64,000 nucleotides of DNA, from NCBI GenBank assembly GCA_016081115.2, contig CM071928.1, positions 57,667,950 through 57,731,949 on the forward strand, given 5' to 3'. The first letter of the stretch is position 1; every line of letters starts with the position of its first letter. This document shows positions 34,259-47,200 of this stretch, one piece after another. The position numbers and the translations under genes were made by a program. Origin of the DNA: Rehmannia glutinosa. Taxonomy: Eukaryota > Streptophyta > Magnoliopsida > Lamiales > Orobanchaceae. The notes below the pieces were generated by a model. It searched no databases. It had not been told where the DNA came from and saw nothing but the letters and a program-made list of their open reading frames with translations.

Positions 34259-35739
34259 TGTAGGTCCCAAGGGGTGTTTGTGTTAAGTCTAGAAGGGGAG
34301 GGGGTTTAACAGACTTAACCAATTTTCAATTTTTGATCTTTAAATCAAGAGTTTTCACAAGAGCGCTTAAGTCCTTGAGGACAATTTTAGTCAACCTCAA
34401 CCGGAGAGTTAACCACTCAAATGCACTACGATTGAGTTGTTGATAGAGTAACTCAACCGAGTGACGTGAGTTCTTTATATTTTCACCTAATCTTGGTTTT
34501 AATGAAATGAAGTCTTACACCCTTTAGTTAAAATAGGTAAAAAAGGTTTTACAACACTTGTTTTAGTTAGTTATTATCGCTGAGTTTGCAAATATGTCAA
34601 TCAATGTAATTATAATATGCAAGAAATAAATGCCGAAAGTAAATAGACAAAACAATTTTATAGCGGGTTCGAGGAGGATGGGTAATTCCTCTCCTCCACT
34701 CTTCTCCAAATCCTAGAGCAGTAATCCACTAATGCAACAAATGTGGTTAAAAATGTTGTCGCCGAGCAAACCTTGATCACGCAACTAACTTCACTCCCGG
34801 GACTCATTTCTACACAAGACAACCTGTCTCGCATATTTACCTCATTCAATTCTTGGATTTGATCAAGAAGCCTCCAACGAATCCAAAGTTGGTTCTAACT
34901 TGAACTCACCGCATTTCCTTCAATCCTTGGATGTGCGTTTCTTTGTCTTTAAACAAATTTTCTCTTCAACAAAGTTGAAGCTTTTTCTTTTCTTCATTAA
35001 GAGTGGTGGTTAGTGGACTTCGAATGTAGGCTTGAGGATTTGAATGTATTACATCGAGAATATTTTTCTTGCTTGCTTGCTTTGCTCGGAGATTTCACTT
35101 GTGTCTCTTGTATCTCAAGTACTCTCTCGTACTCTCTCACATAAGCTCCCTAATCTTTTTATAGTGGCAATTCAAAAATATGTCCGTTGAAGAGATAGAC
35201 ATACTTTCAAACTTCACTTCATGGTCGTTGGCTTGTCTTGTTATGCATCAATTTATGTTAACCCAACTCGTTTAATGTCAGAGGCTTGCTCAAACACAAA
35301 TAGGTGTTCGCGAACATCTCATTGGTTCCTACCATTTGCACTCTTTCAAAGAAAAACATCTTTAAGATTACAAATGCCTTCTATCCACTTTGAGTAATTC
35401 TTTTGACTTTGCATATCAAGTTTGAGCCTTTCTTCGAGTCCTCTTGTCGAACCCCTTTATAAGTCTTCCAATCATCCGTTAGTGACTCAAATTGCTAGTC
35501 CACGACAAAGACAACTTTTTTGGTATTGATCGAGTCTTATCTTCGACACTCAATCGCAACACATTTGAATCTTCACTTTGTCCTCTTCAACCAACTCGCA
35601 CTTCAACTTGGTCTTCGACTAAATTTTTATAGATCTTATCTATTATATAGTTGAATTTACAACAGAAAATGGGGTGACAACTTCCTAATCTAAGTTTTAC
35701 ATAGCATCATCAAAATCTATACAATAGATTTTTCCAACA
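34259..35739 (-). repeat. 3' LTR of S3
   Basis: 1481 bp; on the plus strand it begins TGTAGGTCCCAAGG and ends TTTTTCCAACA, the reverse complement of the S2 LTR ends. Reverse TATA box at 35157-35163. Confidence 0.9.
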
Positions 35740-35766
35740 ATTTCCCCTTTTTTGATGATGCCAAAA
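35740..35766 (-). other. polypurine tract of S3
   Basis: The minus strand reads TTTTGGCATCATCAAA followed by A-run, GGGG and AAAT, directly before the 3' LTR. Confidence 0.9.
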
Positions 35767-38700
35767 CATAAAATAAAAACATAAAGTAAAAAGTGTTAAA
35801 AATAGAATGAGTGTAAGAATGTGTTATTTTATTGAACATCACTCAACACTTTACAAGTATGTACTTACAATATGTTTTGTGTATTTACAAAGAGTAAAAA
35901 TACAACAAAATTTCTTCGCATGAGCTTGATTCAATGTCTCTACTACTTTCTCTTCCTTTCTTCCTCTTCATCCTCATTCCTTCTCATATCTTCACCCTCC
36001 TTTCTTTCTTCTTCCTCTCATAATTCCTCTTCCGCTTTCATCTTCTCTCCTCCTCTCTTCGTATTCTCTCATATTTCTTACGTTATCTTCCTCATATTTC
36101 TTTTCAAGCTCATTAGTTCTCATGGCTTCCTTCGCTTGTAAGCTCTCTATAGCCCATCCAAGATAAGTGATCCTTTTTAGGGATCAACATACATTATGTC
36201 TTTAGTCTTCTTGGTGGACTTCAGATCTTCCACTAGACCTTCCATCACGCCCTCCGCCTACCGCAGTTAGCCTTCAGAATTTGCTGACCGGGCCGAGCCC
36301 TCGAGGTCACCGACCGCTTGATCGAGTATGTCTTCGCTTTCTCGCCATTTGTACAACTTCTAAACCCTTCTCCCAAAGATAAATCCCACGCATCTTGAAA
36401 ATTCATCCCCTTAAAGTATCCTTTGACCTAAGAGTTTCATACTCCTCAAGTTGACCTTGCTACTAAGTCACCGGGAGCGTACGCTTTGGTCAGTCTCGAG
36501 TTTTCCTCGCCGGACCTTAGAATCGGGGCTTTCAGATCTTCAATTCTACCATGTTGTCTTCTATCAACCGCTTCCATTTGTTCGAGATTTCTAGAGTGTC
36601 TCACTATTTCAAAGATGAAATCTTTGAAGTGCTAATATAGCTTTTACTTCACCGAGAACTCATGTGACAATCGAGAGTGGAGAGAGCGATAGATGAGCCA
36701 ATTTGGGATTTCAAAATAATTTTCATAGGGGGCCTTCTTTGATTTAACTTCCCCTTATTACCACTTTCCCCCTTGCTTCTTTCACTTTTTTCCACTTTTT
36801 TGGCATCATCACCATGGAGAGAGAGATTTGGAGTCTACATCGAGAGAGTCAAGTCCTTTGCTCGAATCTTAGAATCAACCTCTACCTTCATTGCAAGTAT
36901 TTCAAAGATGCAGAGTGTTTTCCATGTGATGCGGATCCCTTGAATTGAAGTTTGAGCAACTCCATGTCACCAAGTGACTCTTTTCCATTATGTTGATGTT
37001 GTCCCTTCAGACTGGCGAAATTGAGCTTGTTCACTACGCCTGCACCACAAGCTTTGAGAAAATTATTCTCAAGTAGCGAACTTGCCCTGCGAAGTGCTTT
37101 GGTTTGAGTAATCGATTCACGAATTCTCGCACAACCTCTTAATGTATCTTGATATCATCGCATCACATGTCAATGCTGGTTGAAAGTGCAACAAAACCGT
37201 GTTTCATGGCCTCCATTTTAGCGCATATGGCCTTGAAGGCCTTTTTCTAAAATCACCGAAGTGTGTGATCGATCCTCGGAAGAACAAAATCAAAGTCAAA
37301 ACCAAAGGAACAACTTTGTAACGAGCAACTTCTTCATCAGCCAGGTTTCCAGCCTCAAAGGGAACTTCATAACATACGGAAGTCCATCTCATATAGCCAA
37401 TAGGTACCGAGGAAGATCCCACTCCTCTTTCGAGCACTTCCCCGCCTCCCGGCGAGAACCTATTTGTGCCTCGCTTGTTGAAGCTTCATCAAGAGCGGTC
37501 ATAGATGTGGAAGCTCATCGAGCCGACAGGGTCTTCAACTGCCTTAATGCCGTTCGCTGGCTCCAGAAAGTCATCCTTTGAGTCGATCGGGCCTCGCTTG
37601 TCTTAACAGCTTTGTTGGCTCTAATAGAGTTATCCTTTTCAATTGATCGCCTCAATTACCTTGAAGAACATCACGGGGATGGTGATGGCACCATAGGGGG
37701 TGCCATCAACCAATATAAATTTCAAGAGGCAATCTTCGCATCATTCTTCCACTTGCCTCTAATTTTCTTTCCTTCTGGATCAATTGGAGTTGACTCCAGC
37801 TTCATTCTCGAGACAATAAAATCTAGTGCCATGTCATCTTGGAGTCATGCAATGCTTCTAATTCTTCAAGATCAGTTGACTCTGATGCTGTCATGGTGGG
37901 AATGGATTCAAGAAATTTTCCTTTTCTTGTACAACTCCCTTGGATGTCTCAATCTCCTGGGGTCTCCCCGCCTTGGCAGCAGAGTCTCAATCGCCATGCC
38001 TTCTACATTCTCTCACGCACTTAACAGTTAAGTAGGTCTTCTACAAGCTGGCATCTCGTTTCCATCTTGTGCCAACCGCTTTAGCAAACCTTCATCACCA
38101 GCAGTAGTTGGTTCCTCAATCGAGATCTCAACCGTCAAAGCTTTTTTGGTTCCAATATCTTTCTTCTGAGTCTCACCATCACATCCTAATTTCAAGATTT
38201 CTTGGTCTCCTACCTCCTCCAACCGGGTCGTGTGTTTAATCTTCCCGCCTACTGATCACCAATCGAATCATAAGCATTATGGTTAGCCGACACCGTAGAG
38301 ACTCGGCCGTGGTCCTTTGAGTGTTCACCGTTTGGGCAAATTATCTTAAGAACTTCATCGGCATGGCTTAGTTGGGTTGTCCTCTTCATCACCCTTCCCA
38401 AATTCATTACCGCCTCCCGGTTGGTCCTCCGAGTGAGCTAGTGAGGTTGTTGCATCGATGGTCCTCACCATATCAAGAATAGTTGGGGTTGGAGAAAGAG
38501 GAATGGATGATTCTTCCACTTTAAGCAAGGATTGCCATGAAGCTCATGGGACTCTTTTCAAAGGTGCATGCCGCAATGAGACTTCAACTGGGTCAGCCGC
38601 ATTGATAATCTTACGCGTCGTTGTCGGCACTTTCAAGAGCATCCTCGTGGATATTAGATCGGTGAAAGCACAAGAGTGAGGTTCAAGGGCCTTGGCCTTC

Positions 38701-40690
38701 TCCAATGCCTTAGTCTTGGCAACAGCTATTCTTCTCATAGAGGACATTGGTGAAATACATTTCATCAAGACCACAAAGCACGTAGGCATTGTCCAGAATC
38801 CAAGGAGGTATTTCTTCCTCATCAATCATATCAGGCCTCTCAACTCGGATTCACTGGCACTCACCTTCCATCTCTCCATGTGCGCAACATGTCTTCAATC
38901 TCCGGTAAGTCGATTCTAGACATTCATCCATAGGTTCTGGATGCTCTTCACAGAAATTTTTATTCACCAAAGAACAACTATTTCACTTTTGAGGATTGAA
39001 AGTCAATTATCTTGATTCTTGATTGCAACTCTTTCTGAGTGACAATCGAACTATTTTGTGCTACTTGCAAACAATACCACTCACCGTTGTTTGGGGGAAA
39101 CTGCTGAAGTTCCTTTAGAAAGGCTTTGCTCACTCCTCGCTATCCTTTGGTTTCTCGCCTGACAAAGAATGGCATCTATCTCGGTCTCACCAAGTGTAGC
39201 GGATGCGGCTCGCTCAACAAATTTTTACAACCGCTTCACAAGTCATCTCCCGGTTTCTCCTCTCCACCGACTTCTCGCTTCTTTGGTTTTTCAGCCACAA
39301 TGGCAAACGCTGATTTTCTTTGTCACCGGGAGGGAACAAAAGCAAGTTCGAGAGGAGCTCGAATGGAGAAGATCGTCCTCGTGACATGCTCGAGGATGAT
39401 TCCCCCTCTAAGAGATCTTCTTGGCGTACGCCACGCTTCCGAGCACCGAAGGGATTAGCCTTGAACATCTTGTTTGTATGGAAAGGTTTTCCTCGCAGGT
39501 CACACCATTCTTCCTCCATCGATAGCCTAAGATCAGGCCATATCCCAGGGAACTCACGAACTTCCCATCGCCAAACTTTCACGTTGTGCACATTTGGGCA
39601 CAACTTTTCGTGAGATGAACTCACTCCCAGTTCACCTCCAACTCTTCCATAATGCCAACCATAAAAATCAACTTAGTCTCCGGGACAATTGATTGGAAGG
39701 AGCCAAACTTCATATCAATGAATTTGGCTACCACATCCATCAACTTGTGGTAACTGTTGATCATGGTTCAAACCTTCAAAATTCTAAAACCGTCTCTTTA
39801 AGTCATTTATATGCCCAAAAGTCAGTCTCTCTCTCTTTTAATTTTCACTCTCAAGCATTCCAGACTTAAAAGAAATTCTCTTTACAAAAATCAAACCCTA
39901 GTTCTTCACTTTCATTCTCAAAAATTGACATCGCACCCAAAGAAACTGCTCTTAATTTCGCAAAGCTTGCTGAGAAGATCCACATGGGCTCATTGGTGGA
40001 TTTCAAGGCCTTGCCAAAACTTCATTGAGAAGGAGTTGGTGGAGAAGGTGCGAAGAACCTTGAGAAATCCGGCCGGAAAGGTTTTAACGATGGAAATGAC
40101 CCAAACCTTCTAAGAGAAGGTGGCTATGTTTTTACGTGAACTCCCGGTTCATGATGGGATCCATTTCTGAATGGAAAGGACATTAAGTTTATTTGCGCCT
40201 GACTTAGCCGGAGTATTTGCACCTTCCTCTAGTGGATCGAAAAGAGCTTATCGAAAGGAGATTGATTTGGTGCAAGCATAGAAAGAGATAACCAAGCCCA
40301 GTCACCTAGCATGGTTAACTATTCTCGCCTAAGTTTCAAATGCATTAATTTCATCGCATTAAATGCGGCAACATTTATATCCAATCATGGATAAACCGTC
40401 ACAACTTTTGACTGACAACATTTAATGTTGTTGACGTCAAGCTAAAAACATTCCCGCTCGAGGAAAACGACCTTGTTTTGTCACTTAGCTCATAAATGTT
40501 TTAGCTTTCATTTCATTTATGACTTGACTCTCTTCTCTCATCCATTGATTCTCTCATCCAATGATACTTGGCTATCCAACTAACACGATTCAGCTGACTA
40601 CCCGTATAAGCTGTTTCCCTTGGCTGAATGAGTGAAACTCTACTGATATGCAATTCTTCCAACTCTAACTCTGCTGAATGAGTCTTTTGA
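35767..40690 (-). pseudogene. env-like region of Sirevirus S3, decayed and partly inverted
   Basis: The minus strand carries the charged coiled-coil tail (36130-35880, seen on plus as a Ser/Leu-rich shadow), the internal TTTTGGCATCATC-complement motif (36798-36811, here 14 of 16), a polar linker (about 38800-37200) and a good conserved block at 39624-39214 with RGKPFHTNKMF matching S1 and S2. A YHKLMDVVAKFIDMKFG-like peptide is readable near 39755-39705. The N-terminal block and its 5' flank at 39775-40308 are in the opposite orientation, while 40309-40690 is again minus. Function unknown, as for the other copies. Confidence 0.58.
39775..40308 (+). other. inverted block inside S3 env-like region
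   Basis: On the plus strand this reads the env-like 5' flank (tctctctcttttaatt, aaaccctag) followed by an AEKIHMGSLVDF-like start, in the same direction as S1 (about 300-770) and S2 (about 24190-24720). Both neighbours (below 39775 and above 40308) match S2 only on the minus strand. The block is therefore inverted in place relative to the rest of S3. Confidence 0.75.
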
Positions 40691-40695
40691 ACATC

Positions 40696-41530
40696 CTAAC
40701 ACAGATCAATCAATCCAAGCTCATTCTTAAGTTCTTTAAATCTTGATTCACATAATGGCTTTGTGAATATATCAGCTAATTGCTTCTCAATTGATATGTA
40801 TTCCAATGTGATGTCTTTCTTTTCAATATTATCTCTTATAAAATGATATCTGACATCAATGTGCTTGGTTCTTAAATGCAATACTTGATTCTGAGTGATT
40901 GCAATGGCACTTGTGTTATCACACATAATTGGAACTTGGGCACAACAACTATCTGCAATAATGTACTCTGCTTCAGTTGTAGATATAGCTATTGAGATTT
41001 GTTACTTACTGAACCAAGGAACCAATCTGTTTCCAAGCATTTGACGGGTACCAGATGTACTCTTTCTGTCAACTCTACATCCAATACATCCAACATAATC
41101 CGAGTCCGAGTATCCAATCATCTTGAATCCACTTTGATACCATAAGCCAACTTCGCTTCCTTCAAATACTCAGATTCTCTTAGCCGTGTTAAATATATGA
41201 TTTCTTTGGAGTGATTAAAATCGCACATACACCTACAACAAAGGTAATGCATGGTTCATTGAATAAGTAGAGCAATGATCCAATAAGTGCTCTATATCTT
41301 GTTTGATCAACTCGATTTTCCTTCTCGTATTTTATATCCATCTTCATGTATATTCATGGGAATCTTCTGGCTGCATTTACTTCTCTTTCATCCAAATTTT
41401 TAATTTAATCTTTGGTATACTTAGTTTGACTTTATGAAGGTTCCATCTTTCATTTGCTTGACTTGGAAGACCTAAGAAGAAAGTCAGCTCTCCCATCATG
41501 TTCATCTCAAACTTCCTCGCATTTCTGAGA
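40696..41530 (-). pseudogene. RNase H domain of S3
   Basis: An open stretch of 76 codons (40926-40696) preserves the end of the domain: MCDNTSAIAITQN, TKHIDVRYHFIRD, and LADIFTKPL, which in S2 is damaged. Upstream pieces to 41530 are frameshifted. This is the diagnostic C-terminus of Ty1/copia pol. Confidence 0.88.
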
Positions 41531-42420
41531 ATTTGTCACACAACTCTTTGTTGTGTGGATACAAAGATGATGTCATCCACATATATTGAACAAGAGATAC
41601 TCTCTCCATCTTGAATTCTCAAGAGTGTTTTGTTAACTTTGCCTTTGGTGAATCTATTGTCTATAAGAAACTGAGACAATGTGCCATACCATGCTCTTGG
41701 TGCTTTTCCATATCTTACAATACTTTTTTGAGCTTGTGACTTTATCTCCAATAGTTTTTCGCTTCAAAACCTGGGAGGTTTATCCACATAGACTTCTTTC
41801 TTCTAAAAGTCCATTCAAAATGTACCCTTCACAACCATTTAATAGAATGTGAAGTTCTTTAAAAGTGTATACAAGAAACATCCTTATTGCTTCCAATCTT
41901 TTGCAACAGTAAAGGTTTTTCATCAAAATCATTCCTTCTCTTTCCCTGCAACAGCCATCAAGCTACTGCTAGTTTCTTACTATCCTTCCTCATTCATATT
42001 GTTTCAAAAACTTAGCACCAATAACATTTAGGTGGTAGGCCTTTGAACCAATTTCAAACTTTTATTCCTTTCAAACCGATTCAAATCTTCATGCATAGCT
42101 AGAATCCAATGTGTGTCATCCAATGCTTGGTGACACATCCTTAGGCTCAATTTGAAAATGAAAAAAGTGAACATAGCTTCATGTTAGTCCTCGATCCGAT
42201 TCTCACTCCTTCTCAAACATCTCCAATGAATACTCGTGGATGGTCTATCGGCCATCTCACATCTAGCTTGGAGTAAACTGCTTGATTGAATCTTTCTTGC
42301 AAAATGCAAGTTGTCTTGAACATCTTTCTTCTGATCCTCATCATTCCCGCAAGCCTTCCATTTTGAGACTCATCTATCTCATCTTCATCCTGGCTCAACA
42401 GCCTTCTCATATCTCCTCAA
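41531..42420 (-). pseudogene. reverse transcriptase of S3
   Basis: The stretch 41751-41536 includes a KAPRAWYGTLSQFLIDNRF segment and the catalytic YVDD (41572-41583) followed by IIFVST. Upstream blocks (VDKPPRF-like near 41780) are readable but broken. Typical Ty1/copia RT. Confidence 0.88.
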
Positions 42421-43640
42421 TATGGAATATTCTCGAATAGTCGCCCGATTCATCTTCTACCTAACTCATCAATGTCTCCTCTATTTATATTAGTTCATCA
42501 AAAACCACGGATAGACTTACGCGCCATACCCCCCTCAAAGACTCAAAACTTTACTATCACCGAGATCCCAAGAATATACCTTCATCCGCTTTAGCATCAA
42601 AAGCTTTCAAATTGTTTTGCCATTGTTATAATGAAACACTTACTTCCAAAGATATGAAAAATATTCTTTTCTAAAAAAAAAAAAGATATGAAAATATTTA
42701 ACATTAGCTTCTTTCGTCCAAATTTCATATGGTTTTGACAACTCAGTTTATTTGTCATATACCTATTCTCGAGTGTAACAAGCAAGATTAATGGTTTCAC
42801 CAAAATCTCAGCAATCCAAATACCTAACATGGTCCTTAATCTTCCCCTGTGTTCTGTTTATTGTTTAAATTACTCCATTCTTGAGTTCTTGCAAACTTGA
42901 TAACTCACAACCAATTCCATTCTCTATGCAATAATGAGTTATAATCCCATTGACAAACTCAATTCCTATGTCGCATCTTATCTTGATAATGATTTCTGCT
43001 CTTCTCATTTTGAACTCTCCTTATAAGTCAGGGGCTTCTCATTTTGAACCTCTTATAAGATGGTCCATGTGTATCTTGAATAATCATCCACCACCACTAA
43101 GGTGTATTTTTTCCACCGATACTAGCTAGTTCAATAGGACCAAACAAACCATAAATAAATGCAAGATCCTTGTTGGAAGCAAGGACTTAGCTTATCCTTG
43201 AATGAATACTTGATTTGCTTTCCTTCTCATGCCACATGCATCACAAATGCTCTCCTTCTTTGATAATCGAGTCTGGATAATCCTTCCACAAGATGACTGC
43301 AAGCTTGTAAATTGTCTTCAAATTCAAAGTGACTTTACTTTTGTGCCATACCCAACTTGATTCTAAGCAGTTTTGTTACATTATGCATGAACTGGTGTAG
43401 CAAGAGACCGATCGACTACATACATGTTCCGCTTCTTGATCCGCATAGCACAACTTCATTTGATTCAGCATCCTTTGATTCGCATACACCCATGTTGAAT
43501 CCTACATGTACATTTTATCGCGAGTTGATGATACTCTGCAGATTGAAGTTTAGCTCTTCAATATAGTGCTACATCCGTGATTTACACCCATTTTATGGAT
43601 CCAATGCCTCTTATCTCCTTCGAGCTTCATTTCCAAATAT
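42421..43640 (-). pseudogene. integrase of S3, decayed
   Basis: Pieces matching copia integrase occur on the minus strand: an IFGSKCFI segment (about 42655-42632), a core region around 43160-43060 and the SSFKxK/zinc-binding side near 43230. The reading frame changes often. It occupies the expected place between protease and RT. Confidence 0.7.
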
Positions 43641-43800
43641 GACTTTTGCTCCTCTTGACTCTTCTTCAAATTGGATAAGTTCTTCTTATTCCCACTACGT
43701 GTCCGGAATAGCCATTATCAATGTACCAGGTTCCTTGGCACTCAACTCTTCCTAAACCCGCAATCAAGGATATCAGTTTTAGGTACCCAAACCGTCCTGG
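43641..43800 (-). pseudogene. aspartic protease of S3, active-site variant
   Basis: The minus strand reads GTWYIDNGYSGH around 43734-43700. The usual D-S-G triad is D-N-G here (43711-43719), which should abolish or alter activity. Context matches the S2 protease. Confidence 0.72.
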
Positions 43801-46050
43801 GGTCCCGAGGGGTTAGCATTATAAGGTGATCCAACCAATCATATACCTAAAATGATTTGAATCTCAAAGAGGTTGCAACCTATTAGTTCCATAATCATAA
43901 TGAATTCTTAGCAAATTGCTTAGATCTTTTAGAACATACAACTGCTCTTTTGTCTCGTATGCCTGTAGTCATGCCGGGAGCATTTTGCTTTTGGATAATA
44001 TGGAGATTTTTTAGCATAATAGACATTGTGCTTCGGGTGCATATGTGTCGCCGATATTGGTTCCTTTCATTGGGGAATGACCATTGAGTCCGAGGTTTTG
44101 ACACTTGGGCTTATATCCCATAGGACTTGGATGATGATTCATATGGCTTTCTCTAAACTCTTGGCTTTTGGTAGTTCGCTTACCTTCACAAAATATTTTT
44201 GTTTGTAGTTCATTGATGGACTCTTCTCCAATTTCATTTTAAACCCTTTCAAAGATACTCAACTAGCTTTTGCCATTGCCTTTATAGCCTAGATCAACAT
44301 ATATGTGCTATGATTGAATGTGGGTGCGACATATGGTGCTTTTGGCTTTGACTTCCTCATTGCTTGGGGATCCTTTTTCCAACGCTTTCACGCTAAGAGT
44401 CCGAGTATCGACAAAGGAATTAAATCCTAAGTCCGCATTATCTCCAATTCTTGAATCATCAATAATTCATCCAAAGTTTTGGACGACTTACTGAGTGATG
44501 CAATCATATTTTTCAATTATTTTCCTCTTTTCCCTTTTCAAGCCTAAGTCTCCGCTGACCTTAGCTATCTCAATGCCTTTCATCTCTTTGTTCTCATTAG
44601 CTATGGACTAAGAAAGACTTAAAGTTATCACCACCGTGAGTTTTGGCATTTGACGGGCCGCTTTTCCACATTTAAAAAATTTATGTTCTCAAAGTCTTTC
44701 ATCATTTACATTTAATGAATCATAAAGATTCCGTGTGATGATGAAGGTGTGTGTCACTATCACCATCATCAAATGTGAGCTAGATGAGTTGTGAATGTAC
44801 CTCATCTTCGTTCTTTGGCCATGAGGCATATCAAAACCTCTTCCTCAGATCCGAGAACAGTCCGCCCACCGTTGTCCGACTTAGTCGTCTCTCCTTGCAC
44901 TTAGCTATGTCAGTTCAAAGAAGCCCACCATGACTTTTTCTTTCTTGCCTTCTTTCTCTCAAGACTTTCTTTTCTTTTCTCATTCTTCGCACTTGCTCAG
45001 ACCGTGATAGGAAACAATCAACAAAGAAAGTGTTTTGGTTGTCTGCGCTCTAGCACAAGTTCTCACCTTTTCTGCAATCTTTTGATATTCAAATTTCCTG
45101 TTGTCAACTCTCTTCAGGTCTATCTTCCTTGCTCTTGGAAGGAGACGAGTGTCTTCCTCGAGGTTTCACCCGTGTTCTTTTTATAGTTTTTGTTAAAATA
45201 ACTTGTTGAACCTTTTAACCATCAAGGCTATATCCTCCTGGTCAATGATGTTTCGGATTCTCCAACCATTAGATAAAACTGCCTTGGGTACATATATCTC
45301 TTCTTGCTTTTTTCCTTCGAGCTCAAAACTCATGCTTTTTAAAGTTCTTGTCAAGTCCATAGAATATCTCGTGGCCATCACTTTCATTTCCCACTCACCG
45401 AGCGAATTTTACGGCCTTTCATACACATTTCTTCTCGTGTATATTCTTACTCAGAAATAAAGCTCATTTGTATTTTTGTAATCGACATCCAACCGATCCA
45501 GAGTTTCACCGTAAGCATTTTAGAATTTTCAAATTTTTGTATAACAACAAAGGCTTATTTTTTTAATTTGTTCTAAGCCTTCATTTAATTAGAGTAAGCT
45601 TCTTCCCATATCTCATTTAGTAGCCCCGCAAGATTTCACTTTATTAAAATGGCTTTATCAAAAGTTTTGTATAAATGTCCTTGGCAACATTGTTCCGTTG
45701 TATCTTTTTCGTCCCTCGCTGTCCATTCACTTCGTTGTTTTTCAACCATAGTGCCTTGGTGCAAAGGGGCCGCAGGTTTCCTTCAGCGTTAACTCTTTCA
45801 GCTTGTATTCACTTTCATAATTTGTACGGGTCCATCTTAAATGAAGAACCACATTTCATTGTGCAACATGAGAGATGTGCTCTATACTAATCTTCCAATC
45901 ATCAAACTTTTTTTCAACAGAGAACATGTGAATGCGATATAGATTTGCTTCCATGATAGTAACTATTAAAAAGAGAATTTTAAAAAATAAGTCATTGCAT
46001 CTTTTGAAAAGATTGAGATCAGTTTAGTAACCAAAGGTGGAAGGTTCTTT
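43801..46050 (-). pseudogene. gag and gag-protease linker of S3
   Basis: The stretch 45387-45193 holds a copia gag piece (MKVMATRYSMDLTRTLKSMS..., ending in VKRFNKLF) equivalent to S2 18905-19135. The acidic linker with a DDGDSDTH-like stretch is near 44775-44740. The start region near 45960 is frameshifted. Gag would form the particle. Confidence 0.7.
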
Positions 46051-46063
46051 TGCAACAACTCGC

Positions 46064-46075
46064 TTGGAGATACCA
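46064..46075 (-). other. primer binding site of S3
   Basis: The minus strand reads TGGTATCTCCAA two bases inside the LTR boundary. The first seven bases match the tRNA-Met complement; the rest has decayed. Confidence 0.7.
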
Positions 46076-46077
46076 CT

Positions 46078-47200
46078 TGTAGGTCATGGAGGGGTGTTTG
46101 TACTAAGTTTAGAGGTTTTAGACTTAACCAATTTTCAATTTTTGATCTTTAAATTTAAGTTTTCACAAGTAAATAAAGTTTTGTAATCCACTAATGCAAC
46201 AAAATGTGGTTACAAAAAGGGATAAGTTCTAGTAAGCCTTGATCACACAATACTTCACTCCTGTACTCACCCTGGCTCACAAAGAGAGTTGTCTTTGCTA
46301 CTTCAACTCCTTCGAATTCTTAGATTTGATCTTGAAACCCTCCAACGAATCCAAAGTTGGTTCTAATCTGAACCTCACCGCACTTATTTCAATCCTTGAT
46401 GTAAACCTTGTCTTTAAAGAAATTTCCTCTTCAAGCAGCTGAAACTTTCTTTCACCGAGAGTGTTTGTTGATGATTTCAAATGTAGTGCTTGAGGATTTG
46501 AATGTATTACTTGAGAGTATTTTCTTGCTTACTTGTTTTGTCAGATTTTACTTGTGTCTCTTATATCTCAACTACTTCTCGCATTTCCCTCTCTCACATA
46601 AGCTCCTCAACCTTTTATAGTGGCAATTCAAAATATGTTCGTGATGTAGATATACATACTTTCAAACTCTGTCAGATGGTCGTTGTCTTGTCTTGTTATG
46701 CAACAATTGATGTTGACCCAACATCGTTTAATGCTCCATAAGCTCACTCAAAAACACGCAGCTTTCTCGCGAACATCCATTGGTTCCCAACTATTTGCAC
46801 TTTTTCAACAAGATAGTTTTAAAGTTGCAATTGCCTTCTTTCCACTTTGAAAGTAACTCTTTGAATTTACATATTAATGGACTTCTTCAAGCCTTCCTTC
46901 GAGTCATTTTGGCTGCCGACCCCCTTTATAAGTCTTCTCCAAACATCCCAGTGACTACCCAAGCAGTCGACAAAAGACATCTTTTGGTAATTTCTGATCG
47001 AAGCTTTCTTCGCTACTCACCGCATACAATCAATTTTTCACTTTGTCTCCAACTTCTCGCACCTTCAACTCGTCGCTTCGACCAAATTTTATAGATCTTA
47101 TCTATAACATAGTTGACTTACAAAAGAAAATGGGGTGCCAACTTCCTAATCTAAGTTTTACATGGCATCATCAAAATCTATAAAATAAATTTTTCCAACA
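46078..47200 (-). repeat. 5' LTR of S3, internally deleted
   Basis: 1123 bp, collinear with 34259-35739 except that about 340 bp (equivalent to roughly 34360-34700) are missing. Reverse TATA box at 46613-46619. Confidence 0.88.

Larger units (their letters stand above)
34259..47200 (-). mobile_element. Sirevirus S3 (Ty1/copia), full-span but decayed, 12.9 kb
   Basis: Read from 47200 down: 5' LTR (truncated inside), primer site, gag, protease, integrase, RT, RNase H, env-like region, polypurine tract and 3' LTR. It is the same family as S1 and S2 by LTR, PPT and env-like sequence but clearly more diverged. The flanks on both sides belong to the same repeat array, which supports a single insertion. 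The adjacent 5-bp flanks (aaaat and atttt) are not identical, so no target duplication is demonstrated. A block of about 0.53 kb is inverted (39775-40308). Confidence 0.9.

Noticed and set aside
35872..36141. Ser/Leu/Phe-rich open frame of 89 codons on plus
   Set aside because: It is the antisense shadow of the Glu/Arg/Lys-rich coiled-coil tail of the S3 env-like region.
37261..38031. Plus-strand open frames of 106 and 139 codons
   Set aside because: They are antisense to the S3 env-like linker, match nothing recognisable and are not conserved in S1 or S2.
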